This document shows positions 10,034 through 22,190 of a stretch of 64,000 nt of DNA, piece after piece. Origin of the DNA: Atopsyche davidsoni (Eukaryota; Arthropoda; Insecta; Trichoptera; Hydrobiosidae). The notes under the pieces are model-generated. The model was not told the DNA's origin. It saw only the letters and a list, made by a program, of their open reading frames with translations, and did not search any database. The stretch is taken from contig JAILWY010000011.1 in assembly GCA_022113835.1 (NCBI GenBank), positions 1,984,001 through 2,048,000 of the forward strand, given 5' to 3'. Each line of letters opens with the position of its first letter. Positions within the stretch are counted from its first letter, which is position 1. Made by a program: the position numbers and the translations under genes.

Positions 10034-10378
10034 GTGTGCAGTGAGGATTTAGATAGTACTATGCTCAAAGTTACGCTGGAGATTCACCGGATGTTTAGCC
10101 GTCTCATTTGTAGAGTCGAAGCTTGTACACTCAAGACAGCGTCTATGCGAAGAATTGAAGCGCCAGAAATGTGGCTGTATAGGAGAATCCTTAAAACACC
10201 ATGGGTTGATATACAAATGTCACAAATTAAAGAGAACTCTTGACGTTGGTAAAAAGTGGAAAATATAGCATCCCGCAGCTGATTGGACAAGGAAAAAAGG
10301 GCATTGGAAGAAGGTAGTTTCCGTGGATGCGGAATTTGCCTCAGTGGCTGGAAATCACAAGTCACCTAATTACCTATA
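10034..10378 (+). pseudogene. Non-LTR retrotransposon RT C-terminus relic (RTE-like)
   Basis: The frame 10114-10243 reads ...ACTLKTASMRRIEAPEMWLYRRILKTPWVD..., the conserved block C-terminal to the reverse transcriptase domain in RTE-like elements of insects (SMRRIEAFEMW-YRR-L-IPW). After a frame change the 3' part (10290-10370) carries the GRRK-xxWMRNL-type tail found again at 1, 36340, 45370 and 48000. The upstream RT and endonuclease domains are missing. It is a 5'-truncated, frameshifted dead copy. The complement of 48135-48490 is a second copy of the same block. Confidence 0.8.
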
Positions 10379-10504
10379 GTAGTTTCTTATATGATATTTT
10401 TAAATTTCTCCATAAGTTATATATAGCATAATAAAGCTGAATAATTATGTATGTTTCTATGAACTATATTGACTTTGAAATTTAGTGTATTAAATAAGGT
10501 TTAG

Positions 10505-10625
10505 TTTTACAGAAAATCGAGCCCAGCCGCTCGGCCGTCACTTAATTAGCGTCGGGGTGGTTCTTCCTCTGAACCCTCGCAGCCCTCCTTAACCCTGAAA
10601 GCTTTCAGGAGATCGATTTTAGACT
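10505..10625. promoter_or_regulatory. Candidate cis-regulatory island
   Basis: A balanced block with a CACTTAATTAGCG homeodomain-type site and a GAAAGCTTTC palindrome. It appears single copy. Inference only. Confidence 0.22.
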
Positions 10626-10720
10626 CACAGCCACTAGATCGATGTTGCTGAAAATTCTGCGATGTAATCGTAGATTTGTAAAAAATTATCCAATGACATG
10701 AGCATTCGATTCCGCTTTGT

Positions 10721-10794
10721 GGCGCTGTAGCTCAATTAGGTATAGCACTGTGCAGCGATTTTCACGGAGGCGTACATTCGAACCACATTTAACA
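10721..10794 (+). repeat. tRNA-derived SINE head or tRNA pseudogene
   Basis: The sequence has a pol III A-box-like TAGCTCAATTAGG at 10728 and, 40 bases later, a B-box-like ACATTCGAACCAC. Spacing and order match a tRNA gene, but acceptor-stem pairing is poor. It is more likely a SINE head or decayed tRNA than a working tRNA. Confidence 0.4.
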
Positions 10795-10799
10795 GTATA

Positions 10800-12490
10800 A
10801 TTAACTGTTACTGTGAAACTTATCAATTATTCTATGTCCGTAATAAAATTTCACCAGTAAATTCGGTGTACTTTGACTTGAATTGTAAATTTAATTGGTG
10901 TGTCAGTCGATTTATCTTCATTACTTCATATTTAGATCTATATTTCCACCTGCTAATTATTCCCAGGTATGAAAAATGTACCACTGCCTGGCTCGGAACA
11001 AATCGCTGTAATTACATTAACGTGGCTTACATGGTATTTGATAAAAGTATGAAATGAAAACAGACAATTCATAATTACTTGTTGAGATTTCAAAATTTGA
11101 TTATGTAAGAAATTGTATTCATGTACTTATTGCAACAGATAATTTTAGAAATATAACTTTATAGCAAAAAATATAATTATACATACAATAAGGGACTCAA
11201 TATTTAAATAAAATTTAAGACATAGTCGTAGTTAGTTCATACTGATCTTAGTAACCGAGTTCGTATACGAGTTAAACACGGCCGCATTTGCTTTCCAACA
11301 ATCGCTTGCCCAACTGCTACAAGTGTAGTTACAAGCTTTAATATTCTGATTTAAAAATATCAACAATTTCTCAATTATTTTCAAAGCTCCTATTTGTTCC
11401 GTAGTCACTTCGTTAAAGCAAAAATTTGAAACAGTTTTGTAAAGACCAGAGAGGCTTTTATCCAGCCGTGGACTAACAACCGTGGACATGATGACGATCA
11501 TAGTGTGTAATAACCATGTATTACGAATTAGAAATTTTAATTCGAGCAACTTCCGGCGCGCCGGTGCCCAATTTGTCATTTTCAAATCTAATAACTCTTT
11601 TTTTCAGGAATAGTTAAACGAGACTCGGTAATTACAGAGACTCTTGTTACACTAAATTACAGGGTTTTTTTTTTTCAGTTCCTGTTTTTCGATACGATTT
11701 AATCGAAATGCGTTCCAACCGCATGGAAATGCTTTATTGAAATTTAATACGGTATATTTTCAATTAGTATTGATTATTTATAATCGATACGTGCATAGAA
11801 AAAAAGCCAATCATTCTTGTTATTATAAGATTAAAAAATACATTTCAATACTTAAACAGCTCACGTGTGGGACTCGAGTCGACACTGCATGGCAATGGCT
11901 TGTGTTAATTTAACGAGCAATTTTTTTATTGAATATTAAATAAGCAAAATAAATCATATATAGTACTTATTGCAGAAGAAAAAAATATGTTTAACATCAG
12001 TGTATGTTATGTTTTAAAGAAAAGCAATCTGAAATCATAATCTAAATTGCAGCAATGATTATAATTAAATATTTAATATACCCGCATTTATCGCTTGAAC
12101 AGATCTTAAGCTGTAGTACATTTTCAGGTAATCGATTTTAAACATTTTCATACAAATCTAGATGTGTAATTTTTTGTTTAGTAACAGTACTAACTCGAGA
12201 GACGTGGGTTCGAATATCACTTGTAAATTCTATCGTTTCCTTATGTGGCTAAAAACGTGAATCCGGACAGAGAATTTGGGTTTAGTTATTTTTAAAATAT
12301 TTTTGTATATAGCTTAGAACTGAATATATATAAAACGTAGTATTTTTTTTGGTATAGCAGTAATTATTTTAATTTTTACCAGACTGCTCGTTCAAACCTG
12401 AAGGCGTCTCGTTTTTTTGGGGTCGCTAATTCAATAGTAAAAACACGGCATCGCGTTGAGATCCAGACTTTGCCGATACACTTGCGTAAG
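10800..12490. other. Non-coding; no recognisable gene
   Basis: The longest frame (11232-11585, minus, 117 codons) has no recognised motif and AT-driven composition. A lone B-box-like GGGTTCGAATATC lies near 12206. Confidence 0.45.
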
Positions 12491-12530
12491 ATTCCAGTGG
12501 CGTACCTGAAGGGGTGGAGGAGGAACAGGG

Positions 12531-12590
12531 GGCACAAGGGGGCACAAGGGGGCACAAGGGGGCAGAAGGGGGCACAAGGGGCACAAGGGG
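12531..12590. repeat. 10-bp minisatellite GGCACAAGGG
   Basis: Six units run in tandem, one with CAGAAG and one a base short. The array sits 26 bases after a CAGTGGCGTACCTGAAG hAT-like end at 12495. Confidence 0.93.
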
Positions 12591-12599
12591 AGGGCGCCC

Positions 12600-14880
12600 C
12601 CCTCCCCTTGGATGTATCAGCTGACCATGGCCTCCGAAATATTCACCAGAACCACGAATGCTTGAAAATAATAATTTACAAGAAACACTTCACTTTTATT
12701 TATAATATTAAATAAACATTATCGTGATAAGTTCATTTCATTAGAAAAATTATAATATGTTTAAAATATAAGCAATAAACGAAAAATATCGCCAGTCAAA
12801 AGAAATTCTTTAAAAATTTCGAGCAGCTCAACATCCGAAAAACTTCATCAATGCATTCAGTTTATATTTAATTATAATAAGACAGCAATTTGCTTTATAA
12901 ATTAATTATTTTTCATTAGACGTTTTGGGCAATAAGCCCTAAAAGAAGTTTGCTGATTTTAAAAAAAAATAAATTAATCAAATTAAATTACTCATATGTA
13001 AGTGACATTTTATAAACTTGAAAATTGAGTTTTTTTATAACTCAATAATAAAATAAAATGTATTGATAAATCGTCTTAAATTGAATATAATGATAATTAC
13101 CTATGCTTATAAATCTATATATATTTTTTAGTAAATTTATTAAAACGTATATATTAAAAATTACCAAGTACAAGGTTAGTTTGAACAAGATTTTTCTCTC
13201 AGCCGGCATCAACCCTCCTACAATGCAAAGTAATCGAATCACACCCTCTCTTAATTTCCATCCCTTAATCCACAATTCAGACGCCCCTTGGGTAGGTTCG
13301 TTTCTTACACCGCAGATTCTTGAAGAAGTCGGTGCTACCTCAGCCAACCAAGGGGATTGGGGGATGAGGCATCGTCTACCTTACCACCCCTGTTTGTAGC
13401 ACAGCCTGAACTAACATGGCGCATATAAATAATCTATAATCTAAAACACAAGTATACCATAATCCACGAGAAATGTAACTTGAATTCAAAACCCCATGAT
13501 TTATTGAATATTGTCACAGTACCGGGAATGAAACGTCAATTTTTTTAAGGCACGTTATTACTTATTATTATCGTGTAAAATGAATTCAGTGATGTCTTAT
13601 TGGTCATGTGTTGCATGAAAATATTATGGAGATGCCACGTTATGCCGAAGCGGTTGCAACTACCCTTAGCTCGCAACGTAGCGGTCGTTTTGTCTCGGCA
13701 CGGGAGAGCTCTGCCAAGAGAGAGGGGGTGCGACATCTAACCGATTCAGGACCACCCTTGTTGTAAAAAATATTAAAAAATAACTTAAAAATTCCAAGCA
13801 TTAATACAAAATCACTCTACAACATTGTAAGCCTAGTGGGGAGAAAAAAAAAATTATTTTGATTACGCTTTAAATTTTGACTGAATAATTTGTTTGGGAT
13901 GTAAATATTTTAATAATTTTTATTCTGGTGACCGGATCTTAAAGTGTACGGGTAGTAAGAAACCTCGGGTGTCGGGGGGACCGTCGATTGCTCCAAGAGA
14001 GGCCGCCTTTGAGGGGCGGGCGTGAAAAATGTTCAGAAGCACTGGGGGGGGGCTTTTTTGTATTCCGCGCTCTTCATACGTACAAGCCGACCGAGAGAGT
14101 TTCTTTCTGAAAGTTCGGCACATCTTCTGGCGCAAAGACGACGCCGGGGAACTAAAAATAAGGGAAAAACCCAATACATTGTTCGCAAGTTTATAAGCTG
14201 TACCAACGTCGAAATTGACTCAACGGTTGTTCAACCCTTAAAATGCAATCTTATTCGGCATACGCGAGAATGCTTTAATCATGTTATGATGTTTCATGGA
14301 GCGGTTTCTAAGTGTTTCAGACCAACTCGCAAACAACCCTTGCAATGTTACTACACGCTGATTTTTTTTCTTCACGACTGGTTCCTGTCTAGCCTGCTGA
14401 TTATTGAATATTTGATAAGTCCCTTAATATTCTCAAGTAGCCGGCAATCAAGCCATCATGCAGGCACTTCACCAGCCCGACCACGTCACTCATCGTTGAG
14501 TATAATTTTTGATAATGCCAATTCAACCGCGTCTGGGAGGTCTCTGCGTACAGTAATCACTTGTTAAACTAACCAATCAGCGTCAATTCGAGACTTAAGT
14601 ATTCAATTCATGAAATAAAACAACCGAAACATACACGACCGAGACTTGAGACTTTAATATCAGATAGTACAGCTATAAATTGCGGCCTACTACCTGTGCA
14701 GTCTAATCATCGTATCATTTCTATAGTTATATATATTTCGAGTCTTGGAGAATGATGCGCACTGCACACGAAACTGACAATCGACAAACGAATTTACTTT
14801 TAAAAAAAATACCACATATACATTGCATACATATCTTTTGAGACTTGAAAAATATCTAATCTGAAGTTATTAGTACGAGT
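12600..14880. other. Non-coding; no supported gene
   Basis: This holds AT-rich sequence with GC-balanced patches at 13200-13400, 13600-13750 and 13930-14170. The 181-codon frame at 14022-14567 is the longest on the plus strand here apart from the transposase. It shows no domain, no repeated pattern and no splice context that would support a protein. Confidence 0.4.
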
Positions 14881-14959
14881 CGTAGGGCGCAAGTATATTT
14901 TATTATTTGCTTGATTTTGACGGTTAAATGGTGTGTATGGGGTATTGCGGTGTTTGTGA

Positions 14960-15080
14960 ATTCAAAACCTTGCGATCTCCATCTTGTTTTCGGCGGCCAT
15001 GTTGGCTTGGCAGGCCTGCCAGCGCAGTGGAGCGGACCTCGCGGAGCTGCCAACACCCGCCGCTTGCGTTTTACGTTCGA
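14960..15080. promoter_or_regulatory. Island with paired CCATCTTG and GGCGGCCAT motifs
   Basis: CCATCTTG (about 14978) and GGCGGCCATGTTGG (about 14992) are YY1/Pho-type motifs in opposite orientation, followed by a CpG-rich 60-base patch. The same motif pair recurs at 56290-56335. Function is inferred. Confidence 0.25.
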
Positions 15081-15119
15081 GTTCAAACAAGAAACACATC
15101 CCATGAATAATGACCACAT

Positions 15120-17080
15120 TCGGGGTTTTATTATATAAGATTTATTATAAATAGTTTTTATTGAAGTTAAAAAAAAATTTTTTTTTAATATATATATGTG
15201 ATGACATAGTACTTCTGATACCACTTTTTAAAAAAAAAAAAAAAATTTATAAAAAAAAAAATTATAAAAATTTTTAGACGTGATAAAACGCGTAAGTGTT
15301 TTTTAAAAAAAAAAAAAGACCTTGAAAAAAGTTTTTTTACTAAAAAAGTAGTTTGTATTTTGCGATAACATTTTTCAAAATTTTATAAAAAAATATATTT
15401 ATGCGCATAGTTATCAAAAGCTTGCGATATCATTATAAGCAATACATATTTATAATTATAATTAACATAATAAATATTTGTATAAAAAGTGTTTGTTTAA
15501 AAGTGAAATATACAAATTTAGTATTATAAGATTTCCGTTTTCTAAAATAGATGTTATGGTGTTTTTAAATGAATTATTATTGTAAACGGTTAAAAATAAT
15601 AAATATGCAGATGGAAACAACAAATACTAAACGCTAATAAATCTGCAATAACAACACGATTAAAAATAATTTTTACATGACTTGCAGCGCAAATGCAATC
15701 AGTTAAAAAAAATAAACACACGCCACTGGTTTTTGTGCGTAAACAATTATTTTAAAATATTCATTTCATTATAAAAAAAAATTTATTGCTCGTAACTTAT
15801 AAAATTAATTTACTTCACTTTGATTTGGTAACTTACCAAAGCAATTCTGTTTTATATTCGCGTTTGATGTTGTGTAGACCACCCAGTATAATAATTCTTC
15901 ACAGACAAAATACAGGCAGCAATTTTTTTTTAATTACCTGTAATACGAAGCTAAATATATTTCTGCAACAAAATTATATATTTTTGTATTCAAACTGGGT
16001 TTAGGGTTAGTCGATATTTTTTTTATGAAAACAAAGTGGAAACGTTTAATGCGATAATTCAACGGGACTGCTCGCTGATCGCGTTTCATTGAATATTCGA
16101 TACAATGGCAATTATCACGTGTTTTATCCGATCCGATCTGCATTGTCCGTGAAACGGGGACAGGATTCAGTCAATAGATGGTGTCGGACAGCACGCATCG
16201 CGTGTAGGCAGCACGTCGCCCGCGCACCGGACGCGTCTGCCTTTATCATCACCAACATAAGGTTGTCTTATTGTCCGAGCAGTGGCCTCGATACACACTA
16301 TACAGTAATCGATTTTAGATATAATAACCGGGTTGTTATCATTTAATGCGATTCATCCTTTTGTATCGACTGCTGGATGACGATCTATTCACACACGCCG
16401 GCAACAGCGGATGCACTGCCTCAAAAACCTAAAAATCTTACTTTTATATATCATGCCTTTACTGGTAGTTTTTATCAAACAGTTTGCACCCAATTCACAT
16501 CCCTCATAATTTATTTTAAATAAAAAAGGCAGTACTATGGCACAGAATAAAAAATATAGCTGCCTACACCTGCTGAAAAATGACTGTCGTTGCTTATTTA
16601 GACACAACTATAAAATTTTTAAAAAAATATGAGTTTTGAGTTGCATGGTTGCATGTGTAGTGCGCTTATATTGAAACTGTTACTAAAAATAGTAATGTCG
16701 TCAAGAATCTATAAAAAATATATATATTACTGATAAAGATCACTTACAAGTGAGAAACGTCCCAAAAACTTTAACCCAAGAATCCAAATCAACGGCTGCC
16801 GAAATCCACGAGCATCCCTAGCGTATTTATCAATTATGAATAAAAATATTATTGAATATTCAGACACAGCAACTTAAACGTGAAAGGTGTTTTCATTTAT
16901 TTTTTGTTTAGAATATAAACAAGCTTTTTTTTTTTAATTCGGTATTAGCGGTCGCGGGATGAATGGTCCCGTGCACGGTCATGCGGGCCCACTGTGCCCT
17001 CGGAGGGGTGCGCTCCGTCTCGGCGACGACACTGCTTGCACACAATATCATTACATCAAAACTAAGCTGCTTAAAATATC
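15120..17080. other. AT-rich non-coding stretch
   Basis: Long A and T runs occupy 15160-15780. A CpG-richer patch at 16060-16330 includes a MITE-type half end (GCGTGTAGGCAGC, about 16200). A GC patch lies at 16950-17040. No gene is seen. Confidence 0.45.
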
Positions 17081-17084
17081 TCGC

Positions 17085-17405
17085 GTTGCAGACAAGCCAC
17101 TGTGTGCCCTGAGCGCGCGTAGCGGATCGGTAATCGAGTAGAAGACTGCGGAATTATTGTGCAGGGATGTGCTCTGCTCTGGAAGTACCTTGCCGAGGTG
17201 CGGCAGAAGATGTATCAGATCTAAACGCTAGAGTTTTGTAAGGAAGGGATTAATTATATAATAATGCTATTGAGCAGCAGCATGGTCCCGGGGACCCACT
17301 ACACTATTTTCCCCATAGAAAACCATAAATACTGCCTCAGCGTGAGTATATGCTCAGTGAAATGGTCGCCAACCTCCTCTAAGAAGAGACACTCGATTAA
17401 GAGGA
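17085..17405 (+). repeat. Dispersed repeat family R, copy 2
   Basis: This forward copy shares with 20505-20665 the blocks GTGCCCTGAGCG, CGGTAATCGAGTAGAAGAC, ATTATATAATAATGCTATTG and CCCATAGAAAACCAT, and with the complement of 4741-5040 additional blocks. It ends with GCTCAGTGAAATGGTCGCC, also present in altered form at 36400. Confidence 0.8.
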
Positions 17406-17409
17406 AATT

Positions 17410-18700
17410 CAAAATGTAACGGTTTCATTAACATTAATTAAACACAACATTTATAAAAAAAAAACTATGTTTTATAAGAAGTAATCGTTGATATATCATA
17501 TTTAATAATCAAATGCATTTAAATTATATGCATATGAACAATAAAACAGAGCAAGCCTATTTATGTTTTAAAAAATGGCATTGCTATGCTTTAGGACTTT
17601 TTATATGTAAAATGTTTGTGCCATCGATTTTAGGAGGTTTTGTAGATTTTAAATAGCTTACACATAATATTTTATTTATCATAAAACACTTCTGAATTTT
17701 TATGGCGCTTGAAGGCGTCTCCGAAAATGATCTAAATTCTGATGATTCTGCGAATGCGATATCATCGGATACACGGAGTCTTATATAACATATGCGTTTG
17801 TAATTTTTTTATTTTTTATTTTACACTCCGTGTCGGTAATTACGCTCGCGGTATATGGTTATGGCGTTTCCATGTTTACATGTCAATATGGCAGTGTGAG
17901 AGCGGAGAGTGGACACGGCGAGCGGTCACGCAACGTCGGCCACGCGCACGTGTTTCATATACGAAAAAGTCCGCGAGTTTTTCGCGCAAATTTCAAACAC
18001 ATGCGAATATATTTGTTTATACGATTTCAGACAACCGACTTGGAATTATCCGAAAAGTTGATTACTCAGGCAAAACCATAAAAGACACCCAAAATAAAGA
18101 AATACTATGACACTATATAAACAAAATTAAATATACTTCAATTGGCTTCCAGTGTATAGTTTATTGCGTACGAATTAAATTTTTATTATCAATACATTTG
18201 CAATATCAGTCGTACGTGTTATGATAATTTGCAAACACCTGACTATGCGGACGCATATATAAAACTTTTTTATTGCATGAATGCTCTTTGTTCGTCGGTT
18301 TTAATTACTGAATTGTTTTATTCCCATTTTTTTTAAAGAGAGTCGATGACAGCCAAGAATATTTAGGGCAGCCGTGTTTTTATAAAAATAAGCATGTAAA
18401 AGTACCGTTTAAAGTAAAGTAAAACCGTTTTTTGGGGTTTATCATTATCATTGATTTTCCATGCTTAAGAAACATTATAAATATTCATATTTAATATCAT
18501 CGGAGTCATAAAATATTTAAACATTTATATTATTATATTTGATATTGCGATTGCAATAATATGAAATTAATTGATTAATCGTAGGTTCGAATCCCAAAAA
18601 ATTTAGAGCATTTTTTCTCGTCGTTTCATGAATGGGTTATCTTTTTGTTTTCCACATCATGTTTGCGTGATCAAACAGTTAGTATTTTTTAAACTTGTTT
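17410..18700. other. Non-coding; no supported gene
   Basis: Mixed AT-rich sequence. A CpG-richer patch at 17820-18010 has frames without any recognised motif. A lone B-box GGTTCGAATCCC lies at about 18584 without an A-box. Confidence 0.4.
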
Positions 18701-18760
18701 CGATGGTTTCGAGACGTTTCGGTGCCGGTACTGGGGGCACCTTCAGGCCGTTGGCGTCCC
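18700..18760 (-). repeat. CTGAAG-hairpin-GAAAC motif, copy 1
   Basis: On the minus strand CCTGAAGGTGCC is followed by a loop and GGCACCGAAACGTC: a perfect 6-bp stem GGTGCC/GGCACC between CTGAA and GAAACGTC. Related copies are at about 28470, 42303 and 52798 and inside the fold-back MITEs. Confidence 0.6.
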
Positions 18761-19139
18761 GGGGCCGTCTCACTTGGCTCCCAGGTCTCGTCTCCCGGCA
18801 GCCGGGTCTGATGATGGCCAGATCCCGCAGATGGTAATCTGTTCACCGTATTCATTTGTCTCCCCGCCTGCCTCTCTATAATGCGATTCTGCGTCAGGGA
18901 CGGCCAACCGTCGGTCCGCGAAGCGCGATTTTATTTTTTTAATAGATACCTGCTTGTGATTTTATTGATTTTGTAATAGCACGCAGTCTGATCAGGCTAT
19001 CGGGTTATATTTAAAATAAATCCTTAAAAAATTATTTATTTATTTGTTTTTTTTTTAAATATTGCATCCCTTAATTTGATTTTTAACGTCGTCTTACACA
19101 CATTATCACACTCTAGCATTGATATTATTTAAAATATAT

Positions 19140-19530
19140 TCTGTATTTATATATATTTTTATAAAATTTGTATCTGTCTATGTATGTATATTTCATAGTG
19201 TATCATATTGCATATTTAAGTAAATCGTAATATCACATAACGTGCAAAAGAGGTTATTTATTACTTTCTGCATAAAATAACAGTTTTTTTTTCTCTTTAC
19301 AGGTAAGCCGATCATTTAAACAATCACCCAAACATGTGTGTAAGTAATTATTATTATTAATAATTCCTAAATTAAGTATTTAAATAAATCATTAATTCAT
19401 AACTCGAGTTTTGAAAACAACACAATTAATTTTGCAGTGTTTTATTTTTTTAATTGCGCTTTTCAATATTTTAAACTGACAAATATTAATAAATCATTAA
19501 CCAATACCTTTACGAAAATCAATATTTTTG
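19140..19530. other. AT-rich non-coding stretch
   Basis: No gene or repeat copy is seen. Confidence 0.4.
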
Positions 19531-19534
19531 ACAG

Positions 19535-19720
19535 AGAGTACTTAGTGGAATTCCATTTTAATATTTTTGAATTAAATACTTGAGTGATTTTCCACATGTT
19601 CGTTTTTATTTGCTTGATAATGCCAACGCGAAAGGTTGGCGAAACCGGTCACAAATAAAAACGAACACGTGGAAAATCACTCAAGTATTTTATTCAAAAA
19701 TATTTTAAATATCTGTAATA
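19535..19720. mobile_element. Fold-back MITE, copy 2
   Basis: The left arm has GAGAGTACTTAGTGGAATTC, AATACTTGAGTGATTTTCC and GTTCGTTTTTATTTG. The right arm has GCCAACGCGAAAGGTTGGC, AACCGGTCACAAATAAAAAC and TCACTCAAGTATTTTATTC. The central half of the left arm is deleted relative to copy 1. Confidence 0.85.
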
Positions 19721-19879
19721 TAATATTTTTTATTCACACTCAAAACTAAATGCTGTGATAATAATGATTTTGAACATCAAAACCACAAACAGATAAATAC
19801 GTTTCGTAAGATGGTCACGAAATTCCTTCGGGAAGAGGCACCTGAATCTATCAATATTAATCTAATTGAATCTATCGAA

Positions 19880-19917
19880 TTTATCATTATCATTATCATA
19901 AAAATGATAATGATAAA
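19880..19917. repeat. 14-bp inverted repeat rich in GATA sites
   Basis: TTTATCATTATCAT and ATGATAATGATAAA are perfect complements around a 10-base loop. The arms contain several TATCA/TGATA GATA-like sites. Confidence 0.7.
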
Positions 19918-20504
19918 TGTTGTGTGTGTGAAAATGCATTTATGCAGTTTGCTACCAAAGGTGTAGCACCCCTGCACACCGTTGCTTGAGACTAATTCTC
20001 GTCCCCCTCACGCCGCAGTCCTGTCATTGTAGCACATAAGAAGTGATAAACTCCCCTGACAAAGCAACTAAAAATGTGCAGCGGACACACAAACAAGTGT
20101 GCACACAGTACGTGTAAGATATACGCGACGATTGCACATCGTATGCGATGTTGTAACTGTGGTTCGTACGGTTAAAACGGCTCGCGTTACGCGAGTTGTG
20201 GGCAAGTGTGAGATACACGAGACGATTTCCCACTCACAAATAAATGTGGATACGAATGGCATAAACATAGTGGATAGTTATAATAAATTTAAAAAATACA
20301 AGCAAGTGCAAATTTAACTGCTATTTTATAAATAAAAACTTTAAAATGTAAAATAAAAATTAAGCTTTGATTTACTTCAGTTTTGAATTTGATTTGGTTC
20401 ACACTAAAACTCTTCAATCGAAATATAAGCATGGATTTTTGTTAATGAATTTTTTTATTAATTTTAACCTCCCCGATATTCACATTCTGTTGCTTGGCTG
20501 CACG

Positions 20505-20665
20505 TATGTGCCCTGAGCGTGTGTAAAGCATCGGTAATGGAGTAGTAGACTTGGAATGATTGGTGAAAACGCGCGAGCTTTGTAAGGAAAGGATTATATA
20601 ATAATGCTATTGGGCAGTAGCAATACTACCCACTACACGATTTTCCCCATAGAAAACCATGAACA
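20505..20665 (+). repeat. Dispersed repeat family R, copy 3 (partial)
   Basis: Shares GCCCTGAGCG, CATCGGTAATGGAGTAGTAGAC, TATATAATAATGCTATTGGG and the CCCACTACAC-GATTTTCCCC block with 17085-17405, with a large internal deletion. Confidence 0.75.
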
Positions 20666-20669
20666 CCTG

Positions 20670-21829
20670 AGAATAAGATAAAAGATATGTTTCATTTTAA
20701 TACGCAAATGAAGTTATTTTAAAGTAGAATTAAATATTTTACAGCTCGTCGGTTAAATCTACAAAGTATTTGAATACTGCCGGTTTAATTGTCACGTTTA
20801 CAGCACAACCGGGAAACTGACGGCAGTATAAATCGAATGGCCGCTGTTTCTGCTAACTGCTGTAATTTATAATTGGACGAGACGCTGTTTTTACGACGCA
20901 TAACGTGTGCAGAGCGCCTCGGATGCGACCGATTTTCGGAAAGCGATAATTCCCCCCACAGTTGTGAGTAATTTTGACGCTTTACAACGGACTTGACCGC
21001 CAACCTCACATTTCAATTATATTCGCAAAGAATACACAAACACTTGCTTGATTTATTATTTACCGTTAAACTATAAACATTTTATTCTATAAATAATCTA
21101 TTCAGATTTAAGTTTGTTAAAATTTACATCGCTATGAACGTTGCACCATTGAATAAAAAAAAAAATATATAAAATAGTTTTTCTTCTTAAACGAATGCTG
21201 AAATCTTAAAATGAAATTTTAATGCGAGTAACGAAGTTTCCAGAATAGCGAATTTTATTTGTTTTAATTGAAATTCAGTATGACTAAGTATTTTTATTAC
21301 CACCGTAAAAGTTCCCATCGCGGTGCGTTTTATATGGCCCGTATAAAATAAATAATAAAGATATTTATTTTTGAACCGACGTTGGTTTTATTTTGATGCG
21401 AAGAAATACACGTGCAAGCTCAAAATAAGCACTCAATTCCGGTAAGCAGGGATTTTCTTTTCAGTGTTGCTATTCGCAGAAGGCACGAATTTCCCTTTGA
21501 AGCCGCAACACCTCCCCTCGGAGCAAGTGTTTTCAATGTCGTTTCAGTCCCACCCTGTATTTAAGGCTGCGAAAAAATCACCCGAATATTTACAGATATT
21601 TTATTTGGTCAAAATTAAATCGCAGAATTGAAATTTTTTTTTTACAGGAAATCCGCTTTATCGCTTGGAATATAAAAATGAATGCTGAAGTATGCCCGAA
21701 GCCCTTTACACATGCTACGACACAACTGACAACCTAATGGTATATTAGCCTATTAGGTAGTATACCGAGCCAGCAAAGATGTGTTTTCTTAAATAAAAAT
21801 AATTGATATTTTCCAAACGGTATTCGAGA
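20670..21829. other. Non-coding; no supported gene
   Basis: Balanced patches at 20780-21000 and 21420-21560 lie within AT-rich sequence. A MITE-type half end (CTTTACACATGCTACGACAC) lies at about 21704. Confidence 0.4.
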
Positions 21830-22190
21830 AATCCCAAAGGTCGGTCCATGATTAATCTCCCGCATGATGCATAAATTGAAATGAAGATTTCAGACGCCGG
21901 CGAGAATTAGGCAAGGAAATAAATATGAAGAGATCCGTCATGTCTGGCTACCAAGTCATTTGTAACCGGCGGATTAACCGAGTGCTGATTTCTCAAACAA
22001 ATTAAACGAAATAACTCCTCGGCTCTTAATGACTATATTCTCGTCTCTTATTGAATACTTCATAACCGTGATTCCACGCCATGCCGGTTTAATTCGTTTC
22101 ACTTCATCTTTGAACAACGTCGCTGTTTGATTAACGGACTATTACACGCTTAATAAGAAAATAACTTCCACTCGAAGATCAGCTGAGTTG
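21830..22190. promoter_or_regulatory. Candidate enhancer-like single-copy island
   Basis: About 360 bases of balanced composition show no match to any repeat in the window. Homeodomain-type cores are dense (CATGATTAATC, GCGGATTAACC, AATTAAACG, TTGATTAACGG). It lies in the presumed long intron of the T-box gene. Conservation across insects would be the test. Confidence 0.32.

Noticed and set aside
14022..14567. 181-codon plus-strand frame
   Set aside because: No domain, no codon bias differing from flanks and no splice context. Length alone is not enough in 64 kb.
18700..18760. Canonical hammerhead ribozyme
   Set aside because: The CTGA and GAAA boxes are present, but the GA required before stem II and the stem I/III pairings cannot be assigned; kept only as a related-looking motif.
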